A stretch of DNA of 64,000 bases from NCBI GenBank assembly GCA_900074745.1, contig LT598463.1:594996-658995 (forward strand). The letters run 5' to 3'. Source of the DNA: Lachancea mirantina (taxonomy: Eukaryota; Ascomycota; Saccharomycetes; Saccharomycetales; Saccharomycetaceae). The notes below the pieces were generated by a model. That model was not told where the DNA came from. It worked only from the letters and a program-made list of their open reading frames with translations, and made no database searches. The position numbers and the translations under genes are program-made. This document shows, in pieces, positions 25,418 to 36,655 of this stretch; positions within the stretch are counted from its first letter, which is position 1; each line of letters opens with the position of its first letter.

Positions 25418-26278
25418 CTATGTCTCTTGCAAATTATGAAGCATGGATTTCTCATCGTTAATCTCAGTTTGCTTGGCAAACCACGCCTTTTCAAATCCGG
25501 TGGATCTGTCAACACCATCCCACCTGTGTCCTGGTGTAATACCAAATCTGTTTTCAGGAAACGCCTTATTGTAGAGTTTCCGTCCTGTCAGAGAGACAGG
25601 GCTGGACGCCGCGTTATTTGAAATGGGCTTAAATGTATTCACCGGATCTTCGAATTTCAAAGAAGATTCTGACATGGTTCCATTTCGTAAACGTACATCT
25701 GTAAGTCCCAATTTTTGAATTTCTCCTACGTTAAGTGCCTTCAATTGCGCTTCTTCGTCCAATTGTCGACGTCGTGTAAAATTTTCTTGTAAATCTGCCA
25801 TTTCCGCATAATTTTCTATCTTTCTGCCCCTATGATCTCGGAAAACCGCTTCATTATTACGTTGACTTTGCTCTGCGAGTAATTTGTCCAGTGCCTCCTT
25901 TTCACGCATCTGCAACGCAACTTGTTCAGCTGTCTGTAAACCTGCTCTAGCGCCAGAAGACATAACTTCTCCAGAAAACTTGGAATTGGACGCAGGCAAA
26001 ACGTCCTGAGCCCCATACCCTGGTAATTCAAAAGCTATTTCATTAGTTGTCAGATTTTTCCAAGCTCCAGTTTTGGAGGTTTTGGCAGTTTTGTTCGACT
26101 TTTGTCCTCTATATACCCCATCTTCACTCGAATCAACTTCAAATTTCGGACTCGTATCAACCACATCCAGCATTAACCTTTGATAATCTTTCTCAGCCTT
26201 CTTGGATTTTTTGGACTTTTTGGCTTTCCCATCTTTCCCACTACCGTAAGTTTGCGCTAAAAAATCATTTAATGACAT
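25418..26278 (-). CDS. BUD13: Pre-mRNA retention and splicing complex subunit BUD13
   Basis: 286 residues from ATG 26278 (MSLNDFLAQTYGSG); 14 further upstream codons lack a plausible start. A Lys-rich patch (KAKKSKKSKKAEKDY) follows the N-terminal SLNDFLA motif. The C-terminal signature NRFGITPGHRWDGVDRSTGFEKAWF is diagnostic of Bud13. With Snu17 and Pml1 it forms the RES complex that aids splicing and retains unspliced RNA in the nucleus. Convergent with XRN1, as YGL174W is with YGL173C. The S. cerevisiae gene is, as I recall, split by an intron near its start; here the frame is continuous. Confidence 0.93.
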   Translation of the reverse strand: MSLNDFLAQTYGSGKDGKAKKSKKSKKAEKDYQRLMLDVVDTSPKFEVDSSEDGVYRGQKSNKTAKTSKTGAWKNLTTNEIAFELPGYGAQDVLPASNSKFSGEVMSSGARAGLQTAEQVALQMREKEALDKLLAEQSQRNNEAVFRDHRGRKIENYAEMADLQENFTRRRQLDEEAQLKALNVGEIQKLGLTDVRLRNGTMSESSLKFEDPVNTFKPISNNAASSPVSLTGRKLYNKAFPENRFGITPGHRWDGVDRSTGFEKAWFAKQTEINDEKSMLHNLQET

Positions 26279-26499
26279 TTTGTGCTCCGTTCCCCCCTCC
26301 TGAAAAGGCCCTACTACCACAATTAACAGGTTGAAAATGAGAAAACCGTCTAGGTGGTCGTCTTAAAATCACTTTGGGCCTTTGTTACTCTAATTCCCAC
26401 TTCTTCTATACCTTTGCAAGTCGATGAGATGACTTCAATAAATTGAAAATTGAAATATCGAATCTTCAAAGAGTTGCATATAAACCAAAGGAACATGAC

Positions 26500-27525
26500 A
26501 TGAAAGATACCGACACTTTGTCAAATCCCAGCAAACCTGTTGGAAATGAATTAAAATCTGGACTTAGGATACTACGTGATTTGAATTTGAACCAACTTCT
26601 AGCGGTTCAATACGATTTAACAAGAGAGATCGAAAGACGCGTCGCAAAAATCCAAAATCAACCATGTGAACACGAACCAGTACGATATAAGAGGCAGAGA
26701 ACTGGTCCCCGGCGGAATAGCGCTGTTGAGGAGATTAGGCGGGAATTGCCAGACTTCAAACCCGATTTGAAGTCCAATGGGAAGTGTCAACCGACTCAAG
26801 AAGAGTCGGCCAGTGATTCTTATTTGCCCGGTACTCTCGACATGCAGAGTAAAGAAATAGATTTTAGTTCACCGTTGAAGGGTCCAGTAGTGTCTAAACC
26901 GGAATCCACGGAAATGAGCAAAAAATCTATGGCTGTGATAAGTGATTCAGAAGGGGACTTGGATTGGTCTGAAAGCGAATCCCCGCAACAGATCAAACAA
27001 CAACAAACCGAGCTGATTGAATTTAACGAGAATCCATTGACAGGAAAACCTTGGATCTTTGAAGATTTCAAAATCAACGACTTTTGCAATGCACAGGAAG
27101 CCAGAGGTCGTGTAAATGCCGACGTACAAAAATTTCATAAAATGACTGGACTACCCACTACTGCCAAAAAGCTCGTACTAGATCCCAACGTTGGTTTCCA
27201 AATAGTTTCTCAGTCGATTAAGAAGGAGGAAGAGTCACTTGAATCGAGTCAAGAAAATTTTGAAAACTTGAAAGTACGATCCAAATCACCACCAGGTTAT
27301 GGACGACTAGATTTTCCCAACACACAAGAAAATTTGGCTGATAAGCGACAAGCAAGAGAAATTCTGGTTAAGAAGACGAAAAAACGATTCCTAGAAGCTA
27401 CAAGGTCTGATAAGACGTACCGTTTGAGGTCAGTAGTGTTTCGAGATCAAAAATTGAACGAAATTGTCGACCTGCAGAAATTCACATGGAGTGAAAAATC
27501 ACTTCGAATATTTTCGAGGGATTGA
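26500..27525 (+). CDS. SAE2: DNA end-resection factor SAE2
   Basis: 341 residues from ATG 26500 (345 in S. cerevisiae). The N-terminus (LRILRDLNLNQLLAVQYDLTREIERRV) matches the self-association region of Sae2. The C-terminal conserved block starts with SPPGYGRLDFPNTQE; Ser263 before Pro-Pro is the equivalent of the CDK site Ser267, needed for resection. Sae2 (CtIP/Ctp1 family) activates the Mre11-Rad50-Xrs2 nuclease at double-strand breaks and hairpins. It lies divergent from BUD13 as in S. cerevisiae (YGL174W/YGL175C). The frame extends 19 codons upstream without ATG. Confidence 0.93.
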   Translation: MKDTDTLSNPSKPVGNELKSGLRILRDLNLNQLLAVQYDLTREIERRVAKIQNQPCEHEPVRYKRQRTGPRRNSAVEEIRRELPDFKPDLKSNGKCQPTQEESASDSYLPGTLDMQSKEIDFSSPLKGPVVSKPESTEMSKKSMAVISDSEGDLDWSESESPQQIKQQQTELIEFNENPLTGKPWIFEDFKINDFCNAQEARGRVNADVQKFHKMTGLPTTAKKLVLDPNVGFQIVSQSIKKEEESLESSQENFENLKVRSKSPPGYGRLDFPNTQENLADKRQAREILVKKTKKRFLEATRSDKTYRLRSVVFRDQKLNEIVDLQKFTWSEKSLRIFSRD

Positions 27526-27567
27526 CGACGACGATGATGAAATCATTGTATATGCATGTATGAAGTG

Positions 27568-30210
27568 CTATTTGACTGGTGTCTCCAATTCTTTGAGTCG
27601 TTCTTGAAACTGAGAATAAGTGGAATGATTAAAGCGTGAAAAATTGTAATCCAAGTCCATAAATACTTTGGCGACTTGGCAACTCTTGTAATAGTAGTTC
27701 ATGTAATTCCGACTGTATGGATCTACCGAAGGTCCGAAAAATTCTGTGATTTCAACCCGGTCTTTGGAAGACTTCTTCATACTCTCGAAAAATGACGAAA
27801 ACATGTTGTTGATGGTTGGCGTATCTTCATTAATCTTATTAGATGTTTGCGTCTCCGTGTGTAATGGGAAAAGGTTTTGGAAAATTTCGTACGCTGCCAG
27901 TGTAAACCCAAATTGCGGCGAACTTCTCAATACTCTGGCACCAGATCCTTTGAAAAAACTTCGGAACGATTCCTCTTTAAGTATGGTACGAGCTGCATGT
28001 ATAATACCATCGTAACGAGTTTCTCCACTTTTAGGATCTATTTGCAAACGAGTCTTGATCACATCAAAAGGTGTGGTCAAAAATGCTGCTGGCATTCCTG
28101 CCAGACCTCCCGCCAACAGAAGTTCCCAGGTTTTCAGCTTCGGTCTTTTATTCTTGTCGTTTGGATCGTGATTAAAGAAATCCTTCTTGAGATGCGCATA
28201 TGTGGGGAAATAAATGGCTGAAAATGGAACATCTCTCAAAAGACAGGCACCGACGCCTCTGTACAACCCTCTAAAACCCAGTGACTTGAGCACAGCGAGA
28301 GCATCCATCTTCGAATGCGCCACTTCACTTGCATACTCCGATCTGACTTGCATACGGATTTTGACTATCTCCAGCGGGTTTGTGAAAATGACTTGACAAG
28401 CACCTGCACTGGCTCCCGCCAAAATTTCCAGGGACGCGGCTATGTGACCGTATTGATCCATCAAGAGGTTTCGAGTGTAGTCATTGACGGTGAGTTTAAT
28501 TGCCTTTTCGGGCGCCACTCCAATCAGCTGAGGCCCTAGACCAGAATAAATGCCTCGAATGCCTTCGCGGGCAAATATTTTGCGAATACAATCAAGGGAG
28601 TTCTTGTATTGTGAAAAGTTTCTTTGGGCTTGCATTCTTGTCTTAATCAAATCGATTGGATAAACCAAAGTAGCGCCGATACATCCCGCAACAGAACCCA
28701 AAGTGAAATTGTAAATGGAATCGAAAATCGGATAAAAATAAAAGTTGGTGTAGAGTGACTCGGATTGAATTCGATTGACTTCCATTTGGTGCACCAAATC
28801 GTTTAAATAGTTTGGATTCATGATTTTCATGAAGTCCTCCATAGTGAGCTTAAACTCTGAAAAAGTCTCGTCCTGAGGACGTTTGCCCAAAAATCTCTGA
28901 AGTAGCCCCTCCGAAGACCACTTGTGAACATGATGGCGTTCCTGTTCCGCATCCCCCAAAAGATCACCGGCCACATTATGGTAATTCGCATTAAAATCTT
29001 TCAAATTCTGCACTCGATCGCTAGTTCCGTGACAAAAATCATTTTGGATGAAGTTATCGATTTGAGAATCCTCATGATGACCCAACTGTTTGGCAATCAA
29101 GCTGCTTTTTTTGGAATTCGCCACGATTGAAAACAAAAGGTTGATCTGAGAGGGAGAAAAATCAACAATATTGTTGACCTTATTGTATTCGACATTCAGG
29201 AAATCCATAAGGTCCTCTTTAGTAATAATGCAATCCCTCATATCTTGATCGTTGAAATTATTAGTCTTGGCATACCTGATAAAGACTTGATTCAGCAGAT
29301 CGAAATTCTGAAATAAATAGAAAATATCCTTGACAACATTATAGCTGATGTAATTATTGTCCGATTTTATCATTCGAGTGTTGGTCAAATTCAAGGAGTT
29401 AAAAACGTCGGCAGATATGCGATGCGAATAAAACAGTTTCAACAGGTATACTAACTGGTTTTTATTCAAAGTCAACGAATTATTCTCATGATTGACATGT
29501 GCTAGTTTCTCGAAACCCATAAACAGCTTTTCGGCCTTCAAATCGTTCTGTAGGATGGTTATAAGTGAGTTTAAACTGAGATATGGGTCACGTTTGGTTC
29601 CATAGGGGAAAGCCTGATACAACTTTAACCATCTGTAAGAGTTCCAATCCAAAAACAAGTTATTGGAAGTCAAAAACTCATCGTTTACAGAGTTTTGTAA
29701 AAACTTGATTGTAGACTTGAATTGATCCAGATCCAAGTACAAACTGTCAAAACTCAAGAAATGGCTTCCATAATTGACTGTCTTGGTCCGTGGCCCACTA
29801 TTTATTGAGCTAAGGCCTTGACTCTTTTCCATGCGCCTTTGTCCCTTCATCCTCGCGATATCGAATTTGCGGAAGAACTCATACATAATTATGAAATGGT
29901 AATTGTCTCGTTCCAGCAAATTGTTGAAGTAAAACCAATCGTTCAGTGACAAATATCCTTTATTTCGTTCATCCACAGCAAAGAAAATACAGCCGAAAAC
30001 ACCATTCGGTATTTGGTTTAGATTGTAAGAATGGTCCGAAAACTTGGAATAGAGCGTTCTCGAGCTGGAAATCAGCTTTATGAAGTCTTCAAACAGTAAA
30101 ACCTGCGAGTTGACCCCATCTTGCGCCTCAGGGGGCAGTTTCGACGCAAATTTGTTGAAGATCTCAAGTTGAAGCGCCTTCTTTTCTGTGTTCGAGTTGC
30201 TAAGTTCCAT
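27568..30210 (-). CDS. AGC1: Mitochondrial aspartate-glutamate carrier AGC1
   Basis: 880 residues (902 in S. cerevisiae). The N-terminal half (about 1-500) is the EF-hand-like regulatory region, with little calcium-loop conservation visible. The C-terminal half has three mitochondrial carrier repeats, each with the P-x-D/E-x-x-K/R signature: [23 protein letters not shown] and [12 protein letters not shown]. Agc1 exchanges aspartate for glutamate across the inner membrane and supports the malate-aspartate shuttle. The ATG is at 30210. Its order and strand relative to the zinc-finger gene at 31184 match YPR021C and YPR022C. Confidence 0.96.
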   Translation of the reverse strand: MELSNSNTEKKALQLEIFNKFASKLPPEAQDGVNSQVLLFEDFIKLISSSRTLYSKFSDHSYNLNQIPNGVFGCIFFAVDERNKGYLSLNDWFYFNNLLERDNYHFIIMYEFFRKFDIARMKGQRRMEKSQGLSSINSGPRTKTVNYGSHFLSFDSLYLDLDQFKSTIKFLQNSVNDEFLTSNNLFLDWNSYRWLKLYQAFPYGTKRDPYLSLNSLITILQNDLKAEKLFMGFEKLAHVNHENNSLTLNKNQLVYLLKLFYSHRISADVFNSLNLTNTRMIKSDNNYISYNVVKDIFYLFQNFDLLNQVFIRYAKTNNFNDQDMRDCIITKEDLMDFLNVEYNKVNNIVDFSPSQINLLFSIVANSKKSSLIAKQLGHHEDSQIDNFIQNDFCHGTSDRVQNLKDFNANYHNVAGDLLGDAEQERHHVHKWSSEGLLQRFLGKRPQDETFSEFKLTMEDFMKIMNPNYLNDLVHQMEVNRIQSESLYTNFYFYPIFDSIYNFTLGSVAGCIGATLVYPIDLIKTRMQAQRNFSQYKNSLDCIRKIFAREGIRGIYSGLGPQLIGVAPEKAIKLTVNDYTRNLLMDQYGHIAASLEILAGASAGACQVIFTNPLEIVKIRMQVRSEYASEVAHSKMDALAVLKSLGFRGLYRGVGACLLRDVPFSAIYFPTYAHLKKDFFNHDPNDKNKRPKLKTWELLLAGGLAGMPAAFLTTPFDVIKTRLQIDPKSGETRYDGIIHAARTILKEESFRSFFKGSGARVLRSSPQFGFTLAAYEIFQNLFPLHTETQTSNKINEDTPTINNMFSSFFESMKKSSKDRVEITEFFGPSVDPYSRNYMNYYYKSCQVAKVFMDLDYNFSRFNHSTYSQFQERLKELETPVK

Positions 30211-30969
30211 CACTATCGCTACACCAATGCATTAAATCTGCGTATTTAGTTTCCTGAACGGCAGCAACCTCGCTGTAGCCAAAAAAAAAACGAAGGTTCA
30301 GCCGTCTTTCGAAGCCTACAGGTTTCTCTGTTTCCTTTTCCTCTTACCTGACAGTCCAGAGCTGAGTTAAGTTTTCATCCAAACCTAGAATCGTAAAGTT
30401 CGTAGGAAAAAAAATGGCAAAAGTTTCTCTGCGGTAAAAAGCCTTCTAATTGGGCGAGAGAGGCGAAACAACCAGACTAAGCATGCCACTCTAACCTGAT
30501 TATTCAGTCGAACTGTGTCACTTCGGCAGCTACGTATCACGTCTGGAGAAGTTGAACTTTGAGATACTAGTAACAGCTCGGATTCTATGAAAACGGGTGA
30601 ATTTTTTGATTTTCGACTCGGGAGGTGATCTTGGATAGTTATAGAGTCAATAAGTATTGAAATCTGTCTTTACAAATATATACGCATTCTCCAAGAAAAC
30701 ATCGCGGTTTTCCGAATGTTTCTTCAAAAGTGACAGACAAGAAACGAAAACCCCCCTGACTTTTCTTCCCCCTTTTATACTGTTTTCTGGAATGTGATCC
30801 AGGGCTCCCCTTTTTTACTCTTGGAGTATTACTCATCTGCAATAAGTAGGGGAAGCTAGATTTTGACCGCTTTGTGTCTCAGAAAATGTCATGGCTTTTC
30901 GAAAAGATGTCATGCTGCAACCCCGCATCTTAAAAGGGTCGATCCCGTAAAAACCCATACACATCAAAT

Positions 30970-30979
30970 TAGCCGCCGT
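30970..30979 (+). promoter_or_regulatory. URS1-like site
   Basis: TAGCCGCCGT differs by one base from the Ume6 site URS1 (TAGCCGCCGA). It is 53 bp from an exact copy. Confidence 0.5.
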
Positions 30980-31022
30980 CCTCTGCCGTTAAAATTTACT
31001 CAATAATAGAAAATAAGAAAAT

Positions 31023-31032
31023 TAGCCGCCGA
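31023..31032 (+). promoter_or_regulatory. URS1 site (exact consensus)
   Basis: TAGCCGCCGA is an exact match to the URS1 element bound by Ume6, which represses meiotic and some metabolic genes in vegetative cells. The nearest start is that of AGC1, some 800 bp away. Confidence 0.6.
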
Positions 31033-31183
31033 GCTAAGCGAAAGAGATTGACTTATGAACTAATCGCGGACTTAAGGCTTGCAATCGAGAATTGGTTCAT
31101 CTTTTCGGTGGGATCCATACTTAAGAGCTGCTGGATATCTTTACATATATACTCATATAAATATAAGAGCGGAATTGTCCATA

Positions 31184-33868
31184 TCAGCCCTTTGACTGAG
31201 AGGAGTACATGTTGGGACAGGTGATACTTTTGCGGCCCATGCTCCGCTCGATGCAGTTGTCAAAAAGTCTAGCGAGCTCCCGGCTCAATTCCCAGTAGTT
31301 CGAGCCGAAGATGTCGCGCATATGGCAAAGCAGTCCACAGACATTATTAGTGTCTGTAAGGTCGTGGAGAATAAGGGCCTTCTTTTTGACCTGATCGCGA
31401 TACCGAGCAACGTCGGAGGACGAATTCAGTTTCAGATGTCGCGCAAGACGTGAGATATAACTCGAGGCAGTTTCCTTGGGCACATACTGGGATTTGTCGC
31501 GCTTGAAATCGTCCCACACATCTGCCTCCGGACCGTGGCGAGCGAAATTGTAGCCCCATATCAGAAGTATGACCAGCGTTAAAGTCTGTGGGCGGGCCAT
31601 GTTACAATCCACATTAGGGTCGTAGTCCATCGACTTGCCCTCATCGAATACTTCGAACAAAAACTGGTAAGCATACACAAGCGTCACGCCGCCAATCATT
31701 GGATCTTGGCTGAAGTGCTGAAGCCGTAACGAAACAAGCTCGTACTCTTCTTTGCCCGTTTTCACGTTCATTCGCCACGGGGCTCCGGCAAAAATGGTGT
31801 AGTCGTACTGGAATATGCGCATCGTAATTTGGGCCATGTGGTATGCCGGAAGCTTACATTTGGTTTCCCTTTCGGAGACGAGGAAACTGAGCGACGGGTC
31901 CGCCAGATCAGTCGGAATTGACTCTGAGAAGTTCTTTGAGTTGCCGCAACCTTTCAGAATGCTGGTTTCCCACAGATCAATCGAGTGTGAGATCATTTCC
32001 TGCCAGGACAAAGTTGAATTTGCGTTGTGAAAAACGTTTAAAAGACCAGTGTCGTTGGACTGCTGCTGGAAATGGAACATCATGGAAATTATGCCCGCTA
32101 AGAGTATTTTTGAGCCATATCTGCTCGGTATTAGCTCGGAAAGCCTAGCGGCGGCTTCGGTTTGCGAATTTTGATCCTGAATTTCTTTTAGAGTTATCTG
32201 CATCAGGCCCTTCAAAGCGTCTAGGAAGCGCGTAGGCCTTTGACCAAAACCGTGCGCAATCAAGCTTGAGTAATCCAGTTCAGAGGACTCCCAGATTTCA
32301 TCGGAACAAGGTAGGCTAAGCTGCATTTGATCACAGTTGATAAACAAGTTAGTATATCCAAAGACAACGGCATGGGTCGCATCGACATAGAAGGCAAAAA
32401 ATGCGGTTCGTTTCAAAAACTCAAACTGGATCCATTCGCAGAAGATATCGTCGGTGTTTTTGTCCTTTAAAAACCGCTCAGTTTTGAAATGTAGTGGGTG
32501 GCCGCCGAGCGAAGGAGTTCGTCGTAGCAATTGGATAGTTGTACCGTGATGCAAGTAGCTTCTTTCATGGAGATACCTGCTAGTATTGGCTTTTTCATAG
32601 CATTCTAAAAGCAAAAGCGAATATATGATATAAGTCTCGGATGGAGGTTGAAAATCTTCATGCGAGAAAATGACCCATCTTAGAGGCAAGCAAATCACGT
32701 CGCTCAATTTTTCCTTGTATTCAGACCCCAAAAAGCTCGCGCCTATCATGGTCATAGAAAGCAGCAACACTGGCGGTTGCAAGCTAATTTGAAACGAGGG
32801 TTTGTGCAAGATGGGATATTGAGGATGGAAATTGAGCCAGAAGGACTTGATGCCCTTTTCAATGTCTTCAATGGGCACTTTTGACAGCGCAGGTATGATT
32901 TCGATCATGCAGTCGAGAGTTCGAGGCGACATCTTGTATTTCTGGAGTGGATCAGTGCTGAAAAAAGACGGGCTCATGTTGAGTGTTCGTGCCAAATTGG
33001 CGGATTTATTCGAAGGCGACGCGGCCGCCTCCATTTGCTCATCGGAAGCGACTTGAACGCGCAATGAGTTGACCTTATTCTTTTGAGAACGCACGTTGTC
33101 TCGTATCGTGCCACTGAAGTTTTCTTGTTCGTATGGCGGTAAACCGGTGGGGTTATCAAGCGCATTGTTAATAGAAGCCACGTCCAAAGGTGGCGGTGGA
33201 GTCACAAGCTCTTGAATCAGTGCTGCAAGAGGGTCCTCGACGACGTCGTTCGAAATAAGTCTAGAGCTCTGTTGTGACGGAAAGTCGTCGAGAATCGATG
33301 TCGACACGTTTGTTGCGCCAGGGTCCACGGTCTCTACGGCATGCTGGAGAGGAAATTGAAGCGTTACATCGGTGGGGTCCCTTTTCGCAGTTTTGTCCCC
33401 TTCGAAAATCCAATTGACGAATTGCTCCAGCGATTGCCGCTGCGGTAATCGCTCTTCCAAAATTGTATTGGTGCCGGTCCGTGAGTACAGTGTATCCCAG
33501 CTGGGTTCTTGTAACACCTGCCACACCTGTTGCACCTGGGGGGCCTCGGGTGCCTCGGGAGCCTTGGGTGCCTCGGGAGCCTCTGCATCGGACTCAGCGA
33601 GCCCATTGTTGTCGTGCGCAATCGCGATGCTCAGTCTTCCATTAGCACGTTGATGTCGTTTTTTGTGTCTTACCAACAAATCCCGTCGTACAAATGTTCT
33701 ATTGCAAACGGTACCGCCTTCTGGAGACCTGTAAGTGCATTTAAAGATTTCTTTAGGCCAGTGATTCAGCTTATGTCTCGATAGATGTTCACGTCTGGTG
33801 AAAGACTTATTGCATTTCGGATGCGGACATGGATACCGATTGGTGTCGTCGGTTTTCAACGAGTCCAT
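31184..33868 (-). CDS. SDD4: C2H2 zinc-finger transcription factor, SDD4 (YPR022C)-like
   Basis: 894 residues. Two N-terminal zinc fingers: C14-x4-C19-x12-H32-x3-H36 and C44-x10-C55-x12-H68-x3-H72, the second with an unusually long Cys-Cys loop. A short Glu-Ala-Pro repeat (about 98-115) follows. The region from about 310 to 800 resembles the fungal-specific transcription factor domain (LLLSMTMIGASFLGSEYKEKL and onward). The name rests mainly on position: it follows AGC1 on the same strand as YPR022C follows YPR021C. RSF2/TDA9-type factors have a similar layout and are the alternative. Regulatory targets cannot be read from the sequence. Confidence 0.75.
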   Translation of the reverse strand: MDSLKTDDTNRYPCPHPKCNKSFTRREHLSRHKLNHWPKEIFKCTYRSPEGGTVCNRTFVRRDLLVRHKKRHQRANGRLSIAIAHDNNGLAESDAEAPEAPKAPEAPEAPQVQQVWQVLQEPSWDTLYSRTGTNTILEERLPQRQSLEQFVNWIFEGDKTAKRDPTDVTLQFPLQHAVETVDPGATNVSTSILDDFPSQQSSRLISNDVVEDPLAALIQELVTPPPPLDVASINNALDNPTGLPPYEQENFSGTIRDNVRSQKNKVNSLRVQVASDEQMEAAASPSNKSANLARTLNMSPSFFSTDPLQKYKMSPRTLDCMIEIIPALSKVPIEDIEKGIKSFWLNFHPQYPILHKPSFQISLQPPVLLLSMTMIGASFLGSEYKEKLSDVICLPLRWVIFSHEDFQPPSETYIIYSLLLLECYEKANTSRYLHERSYLHHGTTIQLLRRTPSLGGHPLHFKTERFLKDKNTDDIFCEWIQFEFLKRTAFFAFYVDATHAVVFGYTNLFINCDQMQLSLPCSDEIWESSELDYSSLIAHGFGQRPTRFLDALKGLMQITLKEIQDQNSQTEAAARLSELIPSRYGSKILLAGIISMMFHFQQQSNDTGLLNVFHNANSTLSWQEMISHSIDLWETSILKGCGNSKNFSESIPTDLADPSLSFLVSERETKCKLPAYHMAQITMRIFQYDYTIFAGAPWRMNVKTGKEEYELVSLRLQHFSQDPMIGGVTLVYAYQFLFEVFDEGKSMDYDPNVDCNMARPQTLTLVILLIWGYNFARHGPEADVWDDFKRDKSQYVPKETASSYISRLARHLKLNSSSDVARYRDQVKKKALILHDLTDTNNVCGLLCHMRDIFGSNYWELSRELARLFDNCIERSMGRKSITCPNMYSSQSKG

Positions 33869-36655
33869 GAAACGAGAATCACGCTCAGAAACCTTGACTA
33901 AAGTTGGATAGTCTCTATCACCTGGTCTGGACTCTTGAATTCCGCGATTTTCCGGCGGTTTACAGCTTGGGAAAACTCCGTGATGAGTCTCCTACATATG
34001 AAAAAAGCAAGCTTTTATAGTAGAGGTGAAAACTTACGTGTCAGAAAGCAAACAACGAAGAGAAAGCGAATAAATAAAGAAGAGTAAAGGGCTGTAATCA
34101 AGCTCCTAACAAGTGTGTATCATGCTGTAAATTTAGAGGTATTTTTGGCATTTTACAGAATCTAAATTGGACTTGCCAAAAGGCGTCCTTTTGACGAAGC
34201 GGTGACAGTTGGGCCAATATCGCAGAGGAAAGGTAAGATTGGATGAGACTGTCGTCAAGTTGACCGTGGTAGACATTTTGGAATATTTAAAGATTTAAGG
34301 ACCCCTAAGAGTTGACTTTTCGCATAACTATAATGGATTCTCTTCAGAATCCTACAGGTTGTCAATCCCCGATTTGGAGAGCAAACATATAAGGATATGA
34401 AATCCGCGAAACAAATTCCTGTCCAAAGTTGCGACTCGAGTTGTTCAAACTGTAATATGGATAACTGCGCTATATATTTCGAAAAAAGGTTACGACAGGT
34501 AATTTCCGTCAAGTTGCATTACTGGCAGGTAAACACTAGGTGATAGCAATGACAAGGAAGCTCAGATTACAGTCAAGGAGCAGTTAAGATTCCGAGCAGA
34601 TGCTGTATCTAGCAAGAAACTATGATATCACCGCAATAAAATTCCGCGGTAGGATGGATGCTGGAAGGTAAAATTGTTAACCACGATTCGCCGTAGTATA
34701 ATATTCGGTCAATGGAAATGGTTATAAGAAATGTATAAAGCGACACCACCAGGCTTGAGGGCCATACAATTACACAGAGTGATCGCTCACTTTTGGTGCT
34801 TTTGTAATCAAGGAAGCTACGAGCTAAATTACCAATCTTAAAGTTATCTACCGACGCTGCCAGCCCCCGGAAGAAGATAGCGTTACAACGCTCGGCGATT
34901 CGACAGGCTTGTATTCACCCTCGCTAGTCTAGGAATAGAATACAGGGCCGCATTTGGAATTGCACGAATGAAAGAGAGTTCATGGTGCACCTATTTGAAG
35001 GGCTTAATGATTTGGGTCACGTAGAGGACCAAATAGCTTAGCTTCAGCATATCATTAATATCCTATTGAAAGATGGTCGTGATAGCTTCAACTTTAGAAA
35101 TAAAATGCTCGAATCTGGCATCATTTCCAGTAAACATCGACCCTTGCCTTTGTGTGCCAGCGCGTGACATCATGTTTTATTGCTGCTGACGACAGACCTA
35201 GCCAATGGCTCCTTTTCATTACACCGCCGTGTTCATTTGCAAAACAAACATAGTAAACACCACAACAAGCATCTGGATGTGGCCAAAAAGGTACACGAGA
35301 CATCGTCTTCGAGACCTACGAAGGGCGGCATCCCAGTTCACTTTATCCCGTTCTGACGTCACACAGCCTCGGAGTTCGGCTAGAGACTCAAAGTGCGAGG
35401 TTGGGTGACTCTGGTAACAGAATAAGTCTTGGAATTTGATTAAGCAAAAGTATTTGGAACCTGAGTAGTCTATGAAATTGCGTGATTGTAATTACCACTG
35501 CCATTAATTACCCAGTGTTCTCGATATATTTACAAGTAACGGCTCGAAAGTGAATAAACAAGCAAGCTACTAATTTGCTGCTGAAGCTGGAATCTCAATA
35601 GGCGTTACTTACAATATTTCAGCTTAGAAACAAGTAAGAAAGACAGCTCGAGACCCTTCAAGATACCGCCCTCGATCAAAGCAACTATCTACATTAAGTA
35701 TTATAATATTGTCAAGAAGGAATATATCACGTGATCTGGATGACAGAATAAAACAAGAGGATATTGAATAAACTGCTCTAATTTAGCCCTATGATCCCAG
35801 TGAGGACCCTCACATCGTCTTACGACCTCAAATGGGACCATGAATCGTTGAGGAGAGATGTAAGTACTTGATGCTTCATCTATTTAACCGTTAATAACAG
35901 CTATGAGTGCGCTTAACGACCAATTTATAAGATTTTCGGTTGCCGATCTTTCTAATCTTCAATAGAATTATGTATCATTTAGGCTTCGTCGATATTATAA
36001 AGTTATTGATGATTCCTATAGTAACAATCTGCAGCCCTTGTAGTATCTTTCAATAGAAACCCCAAAGTCCTGGACACCGACGTAATCTGACGAAGAACAA
36101 CTCTTCCAGCAGAAACACAATCTCATCCGTAAACATATAGCTTGGTTTCAAGTCTCGTCACCACGGTGGTGTCCTCAGTTGTCTTTTAGGCTTCTACTAC
36201 GACTACAATTTGACTAGTTTAAGAGATGCAATCCAACTCTCGGGCACTACCGAAGCACAAAACAAACAGCACTACAGAAGTTAAGAAGCTCATAGCTGAA
36301 AGGTGTCTCATCAACAGATTTCTCATCAACAGATGTCCTACAAAATGATCCCATTGACAGTTGTCTTATGTACTTTAACGGTTAAATACGTACAAAACGT
36401 TCTTCACTGGTATTTCGGCCACCAGTACCATATTTGATGCTATTGATTCCGAAAAAATGTCTGCAAAATTGCCTTAATACGCAGTTTCCATTCGTATCAC
36501 TCTCGCACTTTCAATTGTCGCAGTTTTATCTCACGTTACTCGTATTCTGTTTCCCTCTATCGTCCGATAACAAGCCATATCTCTATGAAAGATTTTTCGC
36601 AAACATCAAGAAACTGAAAACTACTTACCTTTGACAAGCATAAAACAAGAGGGAA
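33869..36655. other. 2.8-kb gene desert between SDD4-like gene and YCK3
   Basis: No credible gene. It includes the promoters of both flanking genes. TGACGTCA, a CRE-type site, occurs near 35354. A 28-bp stretch at 35728-35755 resembles the LTR-like sequence at about 6223-6250, and a short part near 34960-35120 has a faint copia gag-like flavour in translation, so old retrotransposon remains are possible. A 14-bp direct repeat (CTCATCAACAGAT) occurs at about 36307-36335. Confidence 0.5.
35700..35780 (+). mobile_element. Possible degraded LTR fragment, kin to the 6181 one
   Basis: TATCACGTGATC followed by an ATGAC-x-GAATAAAAC-x-AGAG stretch matches the sequence near 6223-6255 at about 85% over some 33 bp. 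Both lie in gene deserts. Termini are not recognisable, so this is a fossil assignment at low confidence. Confidence 0.25.

Larger units (their letters stand above)
30211..31183. other. Intergenic: AGC1 promoter, two URS1-like sites
   Basis: About 970 bp. A 67-codon frame at 30639-30842 has no features. Two URS1-type sequences lie at 30970-30979 and 31023-31032 (listed). A TATATA-rich patch near 31145-31165 probably belongs to the 3' end of the upstream gene. Confidence 0.5.

Noticed and set aside
30639-30842. 67-codon minus-strand frame in the AGC1 promoter
   Set aside because: No family resemblance and a composition like the surrounding intergenic DNA.
36434-36470. TGATTCCGAAAA, resembling centromere element CDEIII
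   Set aside because: Spacing inside the motif is off by one, there is no AT-rich CDEII next to it and no CDEI at the right distance. TTCCGAA matches at 3712, 6415 and 13730 fail in the same way.
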